From: Ottowia sp.
GTDB lineage: Bacteria; Pseudomonadota; Gammaproteobacteria; Burkholderiales; Burkholderiaceae
Length of the DNA: 64,000 nucleotides
Reading direction: 5' to 3'
Assembly: GCA_020853585.1 (NCBI GenBank)
Contig: JADYYQ010000145.1
Span: forward strand, 1 to 64,000
A program made the position numbers and the translations under genes. Of the stretch, positions 1 to 9,125 are shown one piece after another. A model generated the notes under the pieces. That model worked only from the letters and a program-made list of their open reading frames with translations, made no database searches and was not told where the DNA came from. Numbering within the stretch: position 1 is the first letter of the stretch; each line of letters starts with the position of its first letter.

Positions 1-1
1 A

Positions 2-1066
2 GCAGACAAGGCATTTAAAAAACAAAAGGAATTAGGTGGGGATACGTGGTTGTCGCCGGAAACGCACGAGTCGCGTGTGCGTAATGCACTATTGAGTGGT
101 AATTGGTCTAGCATTACTCAAGCGCTTGAGGCGATGCCTATTGCCTTACGTAAACGAGACCCCGCTTGGATTTACTGGTATGGCCGTGCCCTAGAAGCGC
201 AAGGTAAAGAAGCGCAGGCACGTAGTCAATACCAACTATTGATTGCCTCTTTTCATTTTTATGGGCAGCTAGCGCGTGAGACATTGGGACAGCATATTAC
301 GGTGCCTGTGGATGTGTCAGCAAGCGAGGCAGATATTGCGGCTGTGAAAACACGCCCTGGTTTTGCACGGGCACAAAAATTTTATGCGCTTGATTTGCGA
401 TTTGAAGCTAATCGTGAGTGGAATTGGGCTTTGCGTGGTATGAGCGATCCTGAGTTAATCGCCGCTGCTGAGTATGCTTCGCGCCTTAAATTATTTGATC
501 GCGCGGTGAGTACGGCTGATCGCACACGTAATGAACATAATTTTAGTTTGCGTTATGTGATGCCTTACCATGATTTGGTGTCACGTGTGGCGCAGCCATT
601 AGATTTGGATATTGCGTGGGTCTATGGATTAATTCGCCAAGAATCGCGCTTTATTACCAGTGCACGTTCACATGTCGGTGCCGCGGGCTTGATGCAAGTG
701 ATGCCCAAAACGGCACATTATGTGGCAAGAAAAATTGGATTAGCAAATTACACGCATGGAAAAATCGATCAAACAGACACCAATATTACGCTCGGTGTTC
801 ATTACCTTAATATTGTTTTGCATGATCTAGATGGGTCGTGGCTACTCGCATCCGCTGCTTACAATGCGGGACCCAGTCGCGCGAAACAGTGGCGCGCAAA
901 CTTAAATCATCCTGTCGAGGGTGCCATATTTGCAGAAGCGATTCCACTTGAAGAAACGCGTACGTATGTGAAGAATGTGCTGGCCAATGCCACACTTTAC
1001 GAAGCATTGATTACGGGAAAACCGCAGTCTTTGCGCCAACGCTTGGGCACGATTGCGCCCAAATAA
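2..1066 (+). CDS. slt: Soluble lytic murein transglycosylase, 5'-truncated by window edge
   Basis: Cleaves the glycan strands of peptidoglycan in the periplasm, leaving 1,6-anhydromuramic ends. The frame is open back to base 2, so a TTG at 50 that could be read as a start is internal; the true start and signal peptide lie outside the window. The first part is the alpha-superhelical linker typical of Slt70 (DPAWIYWYGRAL near its start). The C-terminal part is the lysozyme-like domain: catalytic Glu in IRQESRF (codon at 641-643), then GLMQVMPKTA and the AAYNAGP motif. cca follows after 23 bases in the same direction, so the two may be cotranscribed. The family call is secure; the exact paralogue name is inferred. 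Confidence 0.9.
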   Translation, partial: ADKAFKKQKELGGDTWLSPETHESRVRNALLSGNWSSITQALEAMPIALRKRDPAWIYWYGRALEAQGKEAQARSQYQLLIASFHFYGQLARETLGQHITVPVDVSASEADIAAVKTRPGFARAQKFYALDLRFEANREWNWALRGMSDPELIAAAEYASRLKLFDRAVSTADRTRNEHNFSLRYVMPYHDLVSRVAQPLDLDIAWVYGLIRQESRFITSARSHVGAAGLMQVMPKTAHYVARKIGLANYTHGKIDQTDTNITLGVHYLNIVLHDLDGSWLLASAAYNAGPSRAKQWRANLNHPVEGAIFAEAIPLEETRTYVKNVLANATLYEALITGKPQSLRQRLGTIAPK

Positions 1067-1089
1067 ATATCACGCAACGCGTTAGTCAT

Positions 1090-2319
1090 ATGCAACGTTA
1101 TATTGTCGGTGGTGCGGTGCGCGATGCCTTGCTGGGTTTGCCTGTGCAAGATCGTGACTATGTGGTGGTGGGTGCGACATGCGAAGACATGCTCGCCGCT
1201 GGATTTACGCAAGTTGGGCAAGATTTCCCCGTATTTATTCATCCGCTTACTCACGAAGAATATGCATTAGCACGTAAAGAGCGCAAGACTGCACCTGGCT
1301 ATCATGGTTTTGTATTTGATACAGATATCACGGTGACACTAGCGCAAGATTTATTGCGCCGGGATATCACGATTAATGCAATGGCCTATGCGCTTGATGA
1401 TATCGGTACGCCCGTGGGGCCATTGATCGATCCTTATGGTGGGCAAAGTGATATTGCGCAAAAAATTTTTCGACATATCAGCCCCGCATTTAGCGAAGAC
1501 CCGGTTCGTATTTTGCGTGTCGCGCGGTTTGCGGCGCGTTTTCATGAGTTCTCGATTGCCCCTGAGACAGACTTATTAATGCAGCACATGGTTCAAGATG
1601 GGCAGACAGATACGTTGGTGGCGGAACGAACGTGGCAGGAACTGGCGCGTGGATTAATGGAGCAACATCCAGAGCGCATGCTTGCCGTATTGCATCGTTG
1701 TGGTGCATTAGCACGTATCGTGCCTGAACTCGATACGCGGTGGTTGTCTTTATCGGATGATGTTTTAGCGGGTGGAGGGGAAGATAGCGGATGCGTGCGT
1801 AATCTTCGTGCTGCCGCACAACAACAGGCGCCCTTACCTGTGCGGTTTGCTGTGCTTATGCAGTCATTAGATATGCGTCAGCAGAGTGCTTCTGATAAAG
1901 AGATGCAGACGGTTAATGCGGGCGTCATCTTAAAAAATAGTTTGATGCAACTAGATGCGGTGTGTGTACGTCTGCGTGTACCGAATGTGTGTTGGCATTT
2001 AGCACGCATTGTGATGCGCGAGTATGTCAATATTATTCAAGCACCGCTACGTTCGCCCGCACAATTGCTTGATACTTTAGATGCGTGTGATATTTGGCGC
2101 AAGCAAGAACGATTTGAGGATATTATTTTCGCGTGTACTTTAATACAAGGTCACGTTGCGGCACGCTCTGATTTTGCCGTTGAACTTAAGCACGCTTATC
2201 AAGCGGCAAGCCAAGTAAATACGCAGCATATTGCGACGCAGTGTGCAGTGGCAGCAGCTATCCCGTTGGCGATACGTGAGGCGCGTGTCGCTGCAATAAC
2301 AGCAGCGCGCATAAAATAG
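1090..2319 (+). CDS. cca: CCA-adding tRNA nucleotidyltransferase
   Basis: Adds or repairs the 3' CCA of tRNAs using CTP and ATP. 409 residues, near the usual size of the multifunctional bacterial enzyme. Class II nucleotidyltransferase signature is at the N-terminus: VGGAVRD (residues 6-12) and the metal-binding DRDYVVV (21-27), then RRDITINAMAY and the basic DPVRILRVARFAARF helix. The C-terminal half aligns with the HD phosphohydrolase part of E. coli Cca (for example RLRVPN and DAxDIWRK), but the catalytic His-Asp pairs are absent: the position of CHDLGKG reads MQSLDMR, and the HPEID..H stretch is missing. CCA addition should be intact while the cyclic phosphodiesterase/phosphatase activity is probably lost. 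The start ATG has no strong ribosome binding site. Confidence 0.95.
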   Translation: MQRYIVGGAVRDALLGLPVQDRDYVVVGATCEDMLAAGFTQVGQDFPVFIHPLTHEEYALARKERKTAPGYHGFVFDTDITVTLAQDLLRRDITINAMAYALDDIGTPVGPLIDPYGGQSDIAQKIFRHISPAFSEDPVRILRVARFAARFHEFSIAPETDLLMQHMVQDGQTDTLVAERTWQELARGLMEQHPERMLAVLHRCGALARIVPELDTRWLSLSDDVLAGGGEDSGCVRNLRAAAQQQAPLPVRFAVLMQSLDMRQQSASDKEMQTVNAGVILKNSLMQLDAVCVRLRVPNVCWHLARIVMREYVNIIQAPLRSPAQLLDTLDACDIWRKQERFEDIIFACTLIQGHVAARSDFAVELKHAYQAASQVNTQHIATQCAVAAAIPLAIREARVAAITAARIK

Positions 2320-2537
2320 TTTTGCACTTAAGGTGCGTGGTGCTTTCATCAGCGAGTCGAGATATTAGTCTGCTGTTTTGCCCAGAGCCACGACGTGTAA
2401 ATTTTATGTAGGTTGTTATTTAAAATTTTTTCTAAGAAAGCGATGCGTGGAGATAAAAGTGCATCGAATTTGCGCCACAGAAATCGTTAGTTGGCATACA
2501 TCGATTCGTTATTTGATAGCACGATCTGCAATCGTGC

Positions 2538-2990
2538 TTAGTGACGATCAAAGTTCACACAAAGTGTACCGATAAGAACTAAGACTGCACCCGTTAGGTG
2601 GGTCAAACTTATTTCTCTCTGCACGAGGCTAAAAAGGCCAAATTTATCAAGAATAATTGACATAATAATTTGCCCAAAAATAATAAGAGAAAGCATCGCA
2701 GCGATACCTAAACGCGGCACTAACAATGTTGTTCCAAATACAAAAATTGCACCGAGTACCCCTCCTGACATCATCCACCAGTTGGCATGTTGTAGTTGCA
2801 TGAGTAGACCAAAACGCTGGCTAGACAATAGGCATAGCCCCAGCAAAAAAATGCTGCCCACCACAAAAGAAATTAACGCGGCGAGCAGGGCGCTCCCACC
2901 CAGTACGATCCTTAGTTGATTATTGATGGCCGATTGGATGGCAATAGCCAGGCCAATGAAAAGACCTGAGCAATAGTAAATGATATTCAT
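2538..2990 (-). CDS. DMT-superfamily small permease, DUF606/YdcZ type
   Basis: 150-residue, very hydrophobic protein with about five predicted transmembrane helices and almost no soluble part. The segment GGVLGAIFVFGTTLLVPRLG followed by FGQI and DKFGLF is the signature of the YdcZ/DUF606 half-size drug/metabolite transporter family. Such proteins often work as pairs or homodimers; no partner gene is adjacent. The substrate cannot be told from sequence. It lies alone, pointing away from the tRNA-Phe/ntrYX block across an 0.8-kb gap. Confidence 0.8.
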   Translation of the reverse strand: MNIIYYCSGLFIGLAIAIQSAINNQLRIVLGGSALLAALISFVVGSIFLLGLCLLSSQRFGLLMQLQHANWWMMSGGVLGAIFVFGTTLLVPRLGIAAMLSLIIFGQIIMSIILDKFGLFSLVQREISLTHLTGAVLVLIGTLCVNFDRH

Positions 2991-3795
2991 CCGTTACATT
3001 CTCCGAGCGTATCGACTATGTGTACTGTGAGGGAAATATTTTTAACCGAGATTGCATTTCATCGCGCATTTTGCATTATCCGTATGTTCCTTGACTACGG
3101 TATTGTGCGGTGTTTTCAAGGTGTATGCACTGATGAATATTCTGTTGTCTCGTGCAGCTTGTCTTCGTGTTGTTTGCTACTGATATATAAGAGATTGTTT
3201 TCTCACAAGGCGAGAGCTTATATCTTAGGCAACTTTGACCTCACTCTATTCATAGGATACGTAAGCTTACCCCCTTCTCATGCCAATATATTCGATGAGA
3301 TGGGTGCAGTGCGTAGAGGCTAAGGAAGTGATCGAAAAAATGTAGGCTTAAATAATAGCGTGTGATAAACGGCTTACTTTTTTGCGACGCCTTATTTAAC
3401 GGGATCTGGACAAAAAAATTAATAAAGTGCGCTTATAAAAATGCAGAGAAAACTTCCCCCTCAGTCCAGCTGATTTGTCGCATAGTGAAGATGAGGCGAG
3501 ATTTTTAATCCGTGTAGGTGCGGGGCGTTTGTGCTTTGATCCTGTAAGGAAAAAAGAAAGAATAGAGAAAACTATTTTCCAATGTTGTATGGGCAAAGCG
3601 CGTATAGATACCGAGAAATAAACAGAAGGAATGGCATCGGTTAATCAACAGCTATAGCGCTTATGCGAATGAAAGCGCGCATCGCGCTTTCATTCGCATA
3701 AGCGCAGTAAAAAAGTGGACTCTAATTTTTGTATAACAGGCTATTTTTTGTGGCAAAAATGAAAAACAAAAAAAGCTGTACAAGATTTATTCTAT
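2991..3795. other. 805-bp region without a convincing gene
   Basis: Two open frames here (101 codons on plus near 3018-3323, 66 on minus near 3396-3596) show no family pattern, no good ribosome binding site and odd composition, so I do not call them. The region contains the perfect palindrome at 3657-3705 and T-rich tracts on the minus strand just after tRNA-Phe (around 3740-3775), where tRNA transcription may stop. An open plus-strand stretch without a start codon near 3435-3620 could be a gene fossil but matches nothing I recognise. Confidence 0.5.
3657..3705. repeat. Perfect inverted repeat, 23-bp arms, 3-nt CAT spacer
   Basis: Arms 3657-3679 and 3683-3705 are exactly complementary over 23 bp around a CAT spacer. 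There is no U-run on either side, so it is not a standard intrinsic terminator, although it lies about 90 nt downstream of tRNA-Phe on that strand. It could form a cruciform or a very stable RNA hairpin. No second copy was seen in this window. Confidence 0.85.
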
Positions 3796-3871
<76 letters not shown>

Positions 3872-3880
3872 AAGCGCGCG

Positions 3881-3910
3881 ATTATATCAGCCAAAAAGTC
3901 CAACACGCAA
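3881..3910 (-). promoter_or_regulatory. Sigma-70 promoter of tRNA-Phe
   Basis: On the minus strand TTGCGT (3910-3905), an 18-nt spacer, then a perfect TATAAT (3886-3881), with the predicted start a few bases before the mature tRNA 5' end at 3871. The same -35 TTGCGT is found ahead of tRNA-Met and rplM. Confidence 0.75.
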
Positions 3911-3930
3911 GAAGACCGGTGCTTTTTTAG

Positions 3931-4626
3931 TTAGTTAGTGTGAGGTGTATTTTCATCTACCCTACCCCGGCTGATATCTACACCGAGATGTTTTAGCTTG
4001 CGATACAAGTGTGTGCGTTCTAATCCTGACTTTTCAGCAACTTTGGTCATGCTGCCATTTTCTTGAATAAGGTGATACTCGAAATAGCTACGCTCGAATA
4101 AATCCCGCGCGTCGCGCAATGGTAGGTCAAAAGACAAAGGAACGTTTACTTCCGGTTCGGGATCGTCGGCAATAGTGAGCGTATGGGTTGGCAATGTCGG
4201 TACCGGACCAATTTTTTGTCGCAGGATGGAGCCTTTGCTGTGTACATGGCGTTGTAATAGCAGATTGCGAGTGAGTCCTTGTTCGACGGCTTTGAGTAGC
4301 TTTTGTAACGAGATGGGTTTTTCAAGAAAATTAAGTGCACCAATACGCGTCGCTTCAACCGCTGTATCGATCGTTGCATGCCCTGACATCATGATGACGG
4401 GCATGGTGAGCTGTCCACTTGCTGACCATTCTTTGAGTAACGTGACCCCATCTGTGTCGGGCATCCAGATATCAAGAAGAACGAGATCGGGCGTTTGCCG
4501 CGCGCGCGCGTTGCGCGCTTGTTGAGCATTTTCTGCCAGCTCAACGGTGTGGCCTTCGTCGCTTAGAATTTCGCATAATAATTCACGAATGCCTATTTCG
4601 TCGTCTACCACTAGGATCGTTGCCAT
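3931..4626 (-). CDS. ntrX: NtrX-like response regulator lacking the AAA+ domain
   Basis: Response regulator partner of NtrY. The receiver domain is residues 1-120: acidic pair D8-D9, phosphorylation site D52 in LLDIWMPD, and Lys103 in FLEKP. It is joined by a linker directly to a Fis-type helix-turn-helix (about residues 188-222, with ERTHLYRKLKHLG). Classical NtrX/NtrC proteins carry a sigma-54-activating AAA+ domain of about 240 residues in between; it is missing here, and 231 residues matches the short form I associate with Burkholderiales. It therefore probably binds DNA without activating sigma-54 polymerase directly. It starts 10 nt after the ntrY stop, so they are one operon. The controlled genes are not evident. 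Confidence 0.9.
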   Translation of the reverse strand: MATILVVDDEIGIRELLCEILSDEGHTVELAENAQQARNARARQTPDLVLLDIWMPDTDGVTLLKEWSASGQLTMPVIMMSGHATIDTAVEATRIGALNFLEKPISLQKLLKAVEQGLTRNLLLQRHVHSKGSILRQKIGPVPTLPTHTLTIADDPEPEVNVPLSFDLPLRDARDLFERSYFEYHLIQENGSMTKVAEKSGLERTHLYRKLKHLGVDISRGRVDENTPHTN

Positions 4627-4636
4627 GATAATTTTC

Positions 4637-6952
4637 TCAAACAGAGTGGGTGATAGGTTGATCGGTCGTTATTGCTAATTTTGCAAAAACGATAGATACG
4701 TAAGCGCCGCTTGATGCGGTGTCATTACGATTACGTAGTTCGATGCGCGCTCCATGCTCTTCAGATATTTTTTTTACCATGGCTAAGCCAAGTCCCGTGC
4801 CCTGCTCTTTCGTTGTTACGTAAGGCTCAAAAGCCCGATTCAAAATACGTGGACTAAAACCGGGACCATTATCTATTACGCTAAATTTTACGGCTTGGTG
4901 TATTACACCGTCCACTGCTTGATATTCTACAACCTCAGTCGTTAATATGATTTGCGCGGGGGTGATGTTTTCCTTAATGGCATCGAGTGCATTTTGTATA
5001 AGATTGTGAATCACTTGGCGTAGCTGCGTGGGATCGCCCGCAATTTCAGGAAGCCATTCTGCTAGTTTAACGCTGATGATATCGTGTGTGCTTTGATGAA
5101 TGTCGTCAATGCCGTATAACACCAGCATCTCGGCAATTAATGTGTTGAGTTGTAGTTTTTGTAACACGGCAGGGGGCATGCGTGCGTAATCGCGGAAGTC
5201 GTCCACCATATGTTTCATTGCATTGACTTGGTTGACGATTGTGCGTGTGCCGCGCTCTAGCATGGCCGCGTCATTTCCAGAGAGTTTGTTGGCAAGTTTC
5301 ATTTGCATACGTTCAGCAGAAAGTTGTATCGGCGTAAGCGGATTTTTGATTTCGTGAGCAAGCCGACGCGCTACTTCGCCCCATGCGGCCGCACGTTGCG
5401 CTGATAATACTTCTGTGATGTCATCAAAGACAACGACAAATCCGCGTAGCTCGCTAGTGGATCCGGGTAAGCGGGTGCCGCGCACAAGCAAGGTGAGTGA
5501 TTCCTCTTCGTTTGCTAGATGGAGCTCAATTTGTTTTTGCCAATCATCTGCTGCACTGGTTTCTTGTTCGCTAAAAGCGATGTGTATGGTGTTGTTAAAT
5601 GTGTGCAAGAAAGAAATGCTGTCGAGGGTTTGCCCGATATAGTGAGCAATCGGTTGACGAAAAATACGTTCCGCTCCTGGGTTAGCTGTCGTGAGTATAA
5701 AGCGGTGATCCATCACCAAGACGCCAGCGGTAAGGTTGGTCAGAATACTTTCTAAATAAGCCTTGGAGTGTTCTAGTGCTTGACGGTTGATATTGACCGC
5801 GGTACGTGCATCCGCTAATTGACGGGTCATTTGATTAAATTGTTGTGTGAGTACACCGAGCTCATCTTTGCCGGCAAAATCAATACGTGGGGATAAATCA
5901 CCTTCTGCGACGGCTTTAGTTCCTTGTAATAAAAAGAGCAGTGGTTGAGCGAGTTGTCTACCCAGTAACAGGGCCAGCATCATGGCAATAAATGCGACAA
6001 GTAATAGCGTTAATGTCAGTGTGCCGATATACATTTTGCGCAGACCGCTTCGCCCTAGCTCTTTGAGTTGGTACTCGGCGTAAGCATTTTCGACGACGTG
6101 TGCGTTTTCAGCGAGTTGGGGAGAAACTGTTTTGAGTAGCTGTAAATAATGCGCACCCTCAGTGGTCCCTGCAGTAAGGCCAAATTGATTGCTTGGATTT
6201 GCGATATGGATGGTCGATAGCGGCACAATGACACGTAATTTAAAACGTGTTTGTTTATCTGTGCCATTGCTATCGAGTGAAGCTTCGACGGCGCTGTAGC
6301 TGCGTGTTTGTTGTGCATGACGTAACATGCTCTGACTGGGCAGATCGGGATGCGTGTTGTAATGTGTACCGGCCAGTGCGACAACATGATTTCTTTCATC
6401 TAATAACATGGCTTCTTGTATGCCAAATTGATCTTGTAAGCGCGAGAGCGATAGGGCAAGGTTACCGGGGCGTGTCAATATTGTAGTCGGCATATCGAGT
6501 TGTTCCGCCATCAAGCGCGCTTTGCTGCTTAAATCGGTTAAGGCATTATCAATGGTGGCATGCCCCAAATTTAAACCCGCTTCTAATGCGCGTTCAATTT
6601 TGACATCAAACCAAGACTCGATACTGAGTGAGACAAATTGTAGTGATACAAGATAAATTAGTGCACCGGGCAGCACACCAATAATGGCAAAGAACACGCC
6701 TAATTTGGCCATCAGTCGTGTACCAAATTTGCCGCGGCGCAAACGTATGAGTAGTACGATCGATAAACTGCTGACAATAATAAAGAGCAGTGCGCCAACG
6801 ACTAAATTGACTTGATACAGTAATGAATAGTAGCGATCAAAAAACTCGGTATTGGCTGAAGCAACGGTCAGTAACAGCAATAATCCCACGGCGACAAGGA
6901 TGGTGATCACCCCTAAACCAGGAAGAAGTAGATGTGAGAAGCGCTGGCGCAT
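4637..6952 (-). CDS. ntrY: NtrY-like membrane sensor histidine kinase
   Basis: 771-residue sensor kinase. Transmembrane helices at about 12-32, 48-70 and 84-110, a periplasmic segment, and a fourth helix near 310-335. Then HAMP (about 335-390), a PAS-like region, the HisKA dimerisation helix with phospho-acceptor His533 in RLAHEIKNPLTP, and an HATPase domain with N box (QNALDAI), G1 (DNGPGF) and G2 (GTGLGLAM). This is the NtrY architecture. Its ATG overlaps the stop of the DUF4390 gene, and ntrX follows closely. The family has been linked to nitrogen or redox responses; the signal here is unknown. Confidence 0.93.
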   Translation of the reverse strand: MRQRFSHLLLPGLGVITILVAVGLLLLLTVASANTEFFDRYYSLLYQVNLVVGALLFIIVSSLSIVLLIRLRRGKFGTRLMAKLGVFFAIIGVLPGALIYLVSLQFVSLSIESWFDVKIERALEAGLNLGHATIDNALTDLSSKARLMAEQLDMPTTILTRPGNLALSLSRLQDQFGIQEAMLLDERNHVVALAGTHYNTHPDLPSQSMLRHAQQTRSYSAVEASLDSNGTDKQTRFKLRVIVPLSTIHIANPSNQFGLTAGTTEGAHYLQLLKTVSPQLAENAHVVENAYAEYQLKELGRSGLRKMYIGTLTLTLLLVAFIAMMLALLLGRQLAQPLLFLLQGTKAVAEGDLSPRIDFAGKDELGVLTQQFNQMTRQLADARTAVNINRQALEHSKAYLESILTNLTAGVLVMDHRFILTTANPGAERIFRQPIAHYIGQTLDSISFLHTFNNTIHIAFSEQETSAADDWQKQIELHLANEEESLTLLVRGTRLPGSTSELRGFVVVFDDITEVLSAQRAAAWGEVARRLAHEIKNPLTPIQLSAERMQMKLANKLSGNDAAMLERGTRTIVNQVNAMKHMVDDFRDYARMPPAVLQKLQLNTLIAEMLVLYGIDDIHQSTHDIISVKLAEWLPEIAGDPTQLRQVIHNLIQNALDAIKENITPAQIILTTEVVEYQAVDGVIHQAVKFSVIDNGPGFSPRILNRAFEPYVTTKEQGTGLGLAMVKKISEEHGARIELRNRNDTASSGAYVSIVFAKLAITTDQPITHSV

Positions 6953-7539
6953 TATTTATTACTATCCGGAGTAAAGAGCGGAAAATACCGCCACCCCGAT
7001 TCAAACGTCCATTCACGCGCGTTGACAGCATGCACTTGGAATGGTTTTGGCATTTGCGATACATCAAGATACAGGCGTACTGCTGCGGTGTAGGTTTCTT
7101 CGGGTTTTAATTGGTTGCGATCGGCAACATGCCAAGAACGTATGGATTTAACCATGCTTAATGCTTCGGCGAGCGTGTCAAAACGTAATTGCAAGCCACC
7201 TGTCGAGACAGCGTATTTTCGTAATAGCGGATGATAAATAATGCGTGTTGTGCGTGACAACGATACGGGACGCTCATCAAACCAGTACCAGCGTCGCCGT
7301 GATAATGTAAATTCGGTTGTGAAATAAAGCGCAATACCTTTGTTAATCGCATCTTCAAGGGTATTGGGAAAATCAAAATTAAATCGGGCACGCAAGTGCC
7401 AGCCGCTTTCGTTGGCTTCTAATTTGGCTTCACTTACGACGATATCTTCTACGCTTAGCGCATGACTTTGGCTAGACAAGCTTACGCACAAAAATAATGC
7501 AAGCAAGCAGCGTATCAGTAATGGATAAGGGTTAGGCAT
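6952..7539 (-). CDS. DUF4390 exported protein
   Basis: 195 residues with an N-terminal hydrophobic signal segment (about 6-27, ending near SHA), so probably periplasmic or membrane-anchored. The body is predicted beta-rich with conserved Trp-rich stretches (RRRWYWFDE, ARFNFDFP). It matches DUF4390, which in Burkholderiales lies between rsmB and ntrY exactly as here. Start and stop overlap both neighbours by one base (TAATG junctions), so it is translationally coupled to rsmB and ntrY. A role connected to NtrY signalling is a guess from position only. Confidence 0.85.
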   Translation of the reverse strand: MPNPYPLLIRCLLALFLCVSLSSQSHALSVEDIVVSEAKLEANESGWHLRARFNFDFPNTLEDAINKGIALYFTTEFTLSRRRWYWFDERPVSLSRTTRIIYHPLLRKYAVSTGGLQLRFDTLAEALSMVKSIRSWHVADRNQLKPEETYTAAVRLYLDVSQMPKPFQVHAVNAREWTFESGWRYFPLFTPDSNK

Positions 7540-8933
7540 TAATTCAGGCGTTTTTCAAATAAAGCGTAATAAAAACCATCGTGATCTCTGGTGATGTTGG
7601 GTGATACCCCCAAAGGGGTTGGACAAAAATCAGTTATCTCATGTGCTACGGATAGGGGCAATAACTGGCCAAGAGCGCGTAATCGTACCGCATCTGTTTG
7701 CGTCTGTTCAAACCAAGCCGCTTGTTGCTCTCCTTCTTCTGGAAAAATAGAGCAGGTGGCGTACAGTAATTTTCCGCCTGGCGCGAGTAATGGCCAAAGG
7801 GCGAGCAAGATATTGCGCTGTAATTGAACGAGTGCCGCAATATCCTCAGGGCGGCGTAACCAGCGAATATCGGGGTGGCGGCGTACGATACCGGAACCTG
7901 AACACGGTACATCCGCCAAAATGCGATCAAACAATTGCCCATCCCACCAAGTGTGAGGCTGACTGGCATCGCCGACTAAAATATGTGCTTGTGCATTTTT
8001 GTGCACAGGCAGACGTGCAAGATTTTCGGCGATACGCTGCGCACGGTGAGGATCAAGCTCGAGTGCATGGACATGTACACCGGCCATTTCGAGTAAATGA
8101 CCGGTTTTACCGCCAGGGGCAGCGCAGGCATCGAGCACACGCATACCGTCGTAGATATCGAGTAAAGGCGCCGCCAGTTGTGCGCCGGCATCTTGTACTG
8201 AAAATTGACCTTGTGCAAAGCCAGGCAATTGCTGAACCGGTAAAGGCTTAACAAGTTGCAAGGCCATTGGACCCACGACAAGTGTGGGAATACCAGCTGC
8301 GGCTAATTGCGTTTGTGTGTGACTGAGATCATGGTGTGATTGATTAATGCGTAAGGTCATCGGTGGCGCTTGATTGCTGACCTCGAGTATGTGCTGCCAA
8401 TTGTCTGGATACGCGTGACGTAGTCGCGTGATCCACCAGTCAGGAAAATTCCAGTGTGTCGATAAAGTTTGTGTCAAATGAAATGTGAGTGCTGCTCGCT
8501 TGCGCAAAAATTGCCGCAGTACTGCATTGACGAGACCTTTCCCGTGCCGGGTACTCTGCTGAGTGGCAACCGCTTCAACTGCTTGGTCTACGACGGTAAA
8601 TTCGGTATAGCGTACTTTTTTGTCAATCAGTAGAGCGAAAGCGATTACTAAAAGATAATGCAAGGGCGGTGCGGGAGCATGATGCACGCATTGTGCGATC
8701 AGTGCGTTGGCGGCGGCTAATTGCCGCATGGCCAGATAAGATAAATCTTGCACGGCGCCGCGTGTACTGGCTGCCAGATGATGTGGGCAAACGCAGGTAA
8801 GCGCTGCGGGCAATGATTGACCTTGTTCGCGAACGTTATTAACAACGTGTGCTGCCAGTTGCATGGTATAGGCCAAGGCGTTTTCAGGAATTTTCTCCCT
8901 TGTCGCGTCGCGACCTTGTTGCGGGCGTGTCAT
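7539..8933 (-). CDS. rsmB: 16S rRNA m5C967 methyltransferase RsmB
   Basis: Methylates cytosine 967 of 16S rRNA with S-adenosylmethionine. An N-terminal NusB-like RNA-binding domain is followed by the SAM-binding fold with motif I DACAAPGGKT. The two family cysteines are in DVPCSGSG and YATCSIFPEEG. I place the start at 8933 (M-T-R-P-Q) because AAAGG lies 7 nt upstream; the frame is open further to 9032 but that extra sequence is low-complexity and the family has no such extension. The result is 464 residues, close to the family norm. Part of the rsmB-DUF4390-ntrYX operon. Confidence 0.93.
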   Translation of the reverse strand: MTRPQQGRDATREKIPENALAYTMQLAAHVVNNVREQGQSLPAALTCVCPHHLAASTRGAVQDLSYLAMRQLAAANALIAQCVHHAPAPPLHYLLVIAFALLIDKKVRYTEFTVVDQAVEAVATQQSTRHGKGLVNAVLRQFLRKRAALTFHLTQTLSTHWNFPDWWITRLRHAYPDNWQHILEVSNQAPPMTLRINQSHHDLSHTQTQLAAAGIPTLVVGPMALQLVKPLPVQQLPGFAQGQFSVQDAGAQLAAPLLDIYDGMRVLDACAAPGGKTGHLLEMAGVHVHALELDPHRAQRIAENLARLPVHKNAQAHILVGDASQPHTWWDGQLFDRILADVPCSGSGIVRRHPDIRWLRRPEDIAALVQLQRNILLALWPLLAPGGKLLYATCSIFPEEGEQQAAWFEQTQTDAVRLRALGQLLPLSVAHEITDFCPTPLGVSPNITRDHDGFYYALFEKRLN

Positions 8934-9125
8934 ATTGCGGCCTTTTGTATGATTAAGCGTGGCGCTTATACAAGCGTTCTGTGGAGCTAGACTGTACTCA
9001 CAATGGTGTGAGTGATGCGCATTTTTTGTCATGCTTGCGCACTACGCCGATAGATGCGTTGTGATAATGATGCGTGTGTTACAAAGCCGCTGTTTAAAGG
9101 CATGGATTACCGAAATAACGCTGCG

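Noticed and set aside
3018-3323. 101-codon frame on the plus strand in the gap
   Set aside because: No ribosome site, no family match, composition unlike the neighbours.
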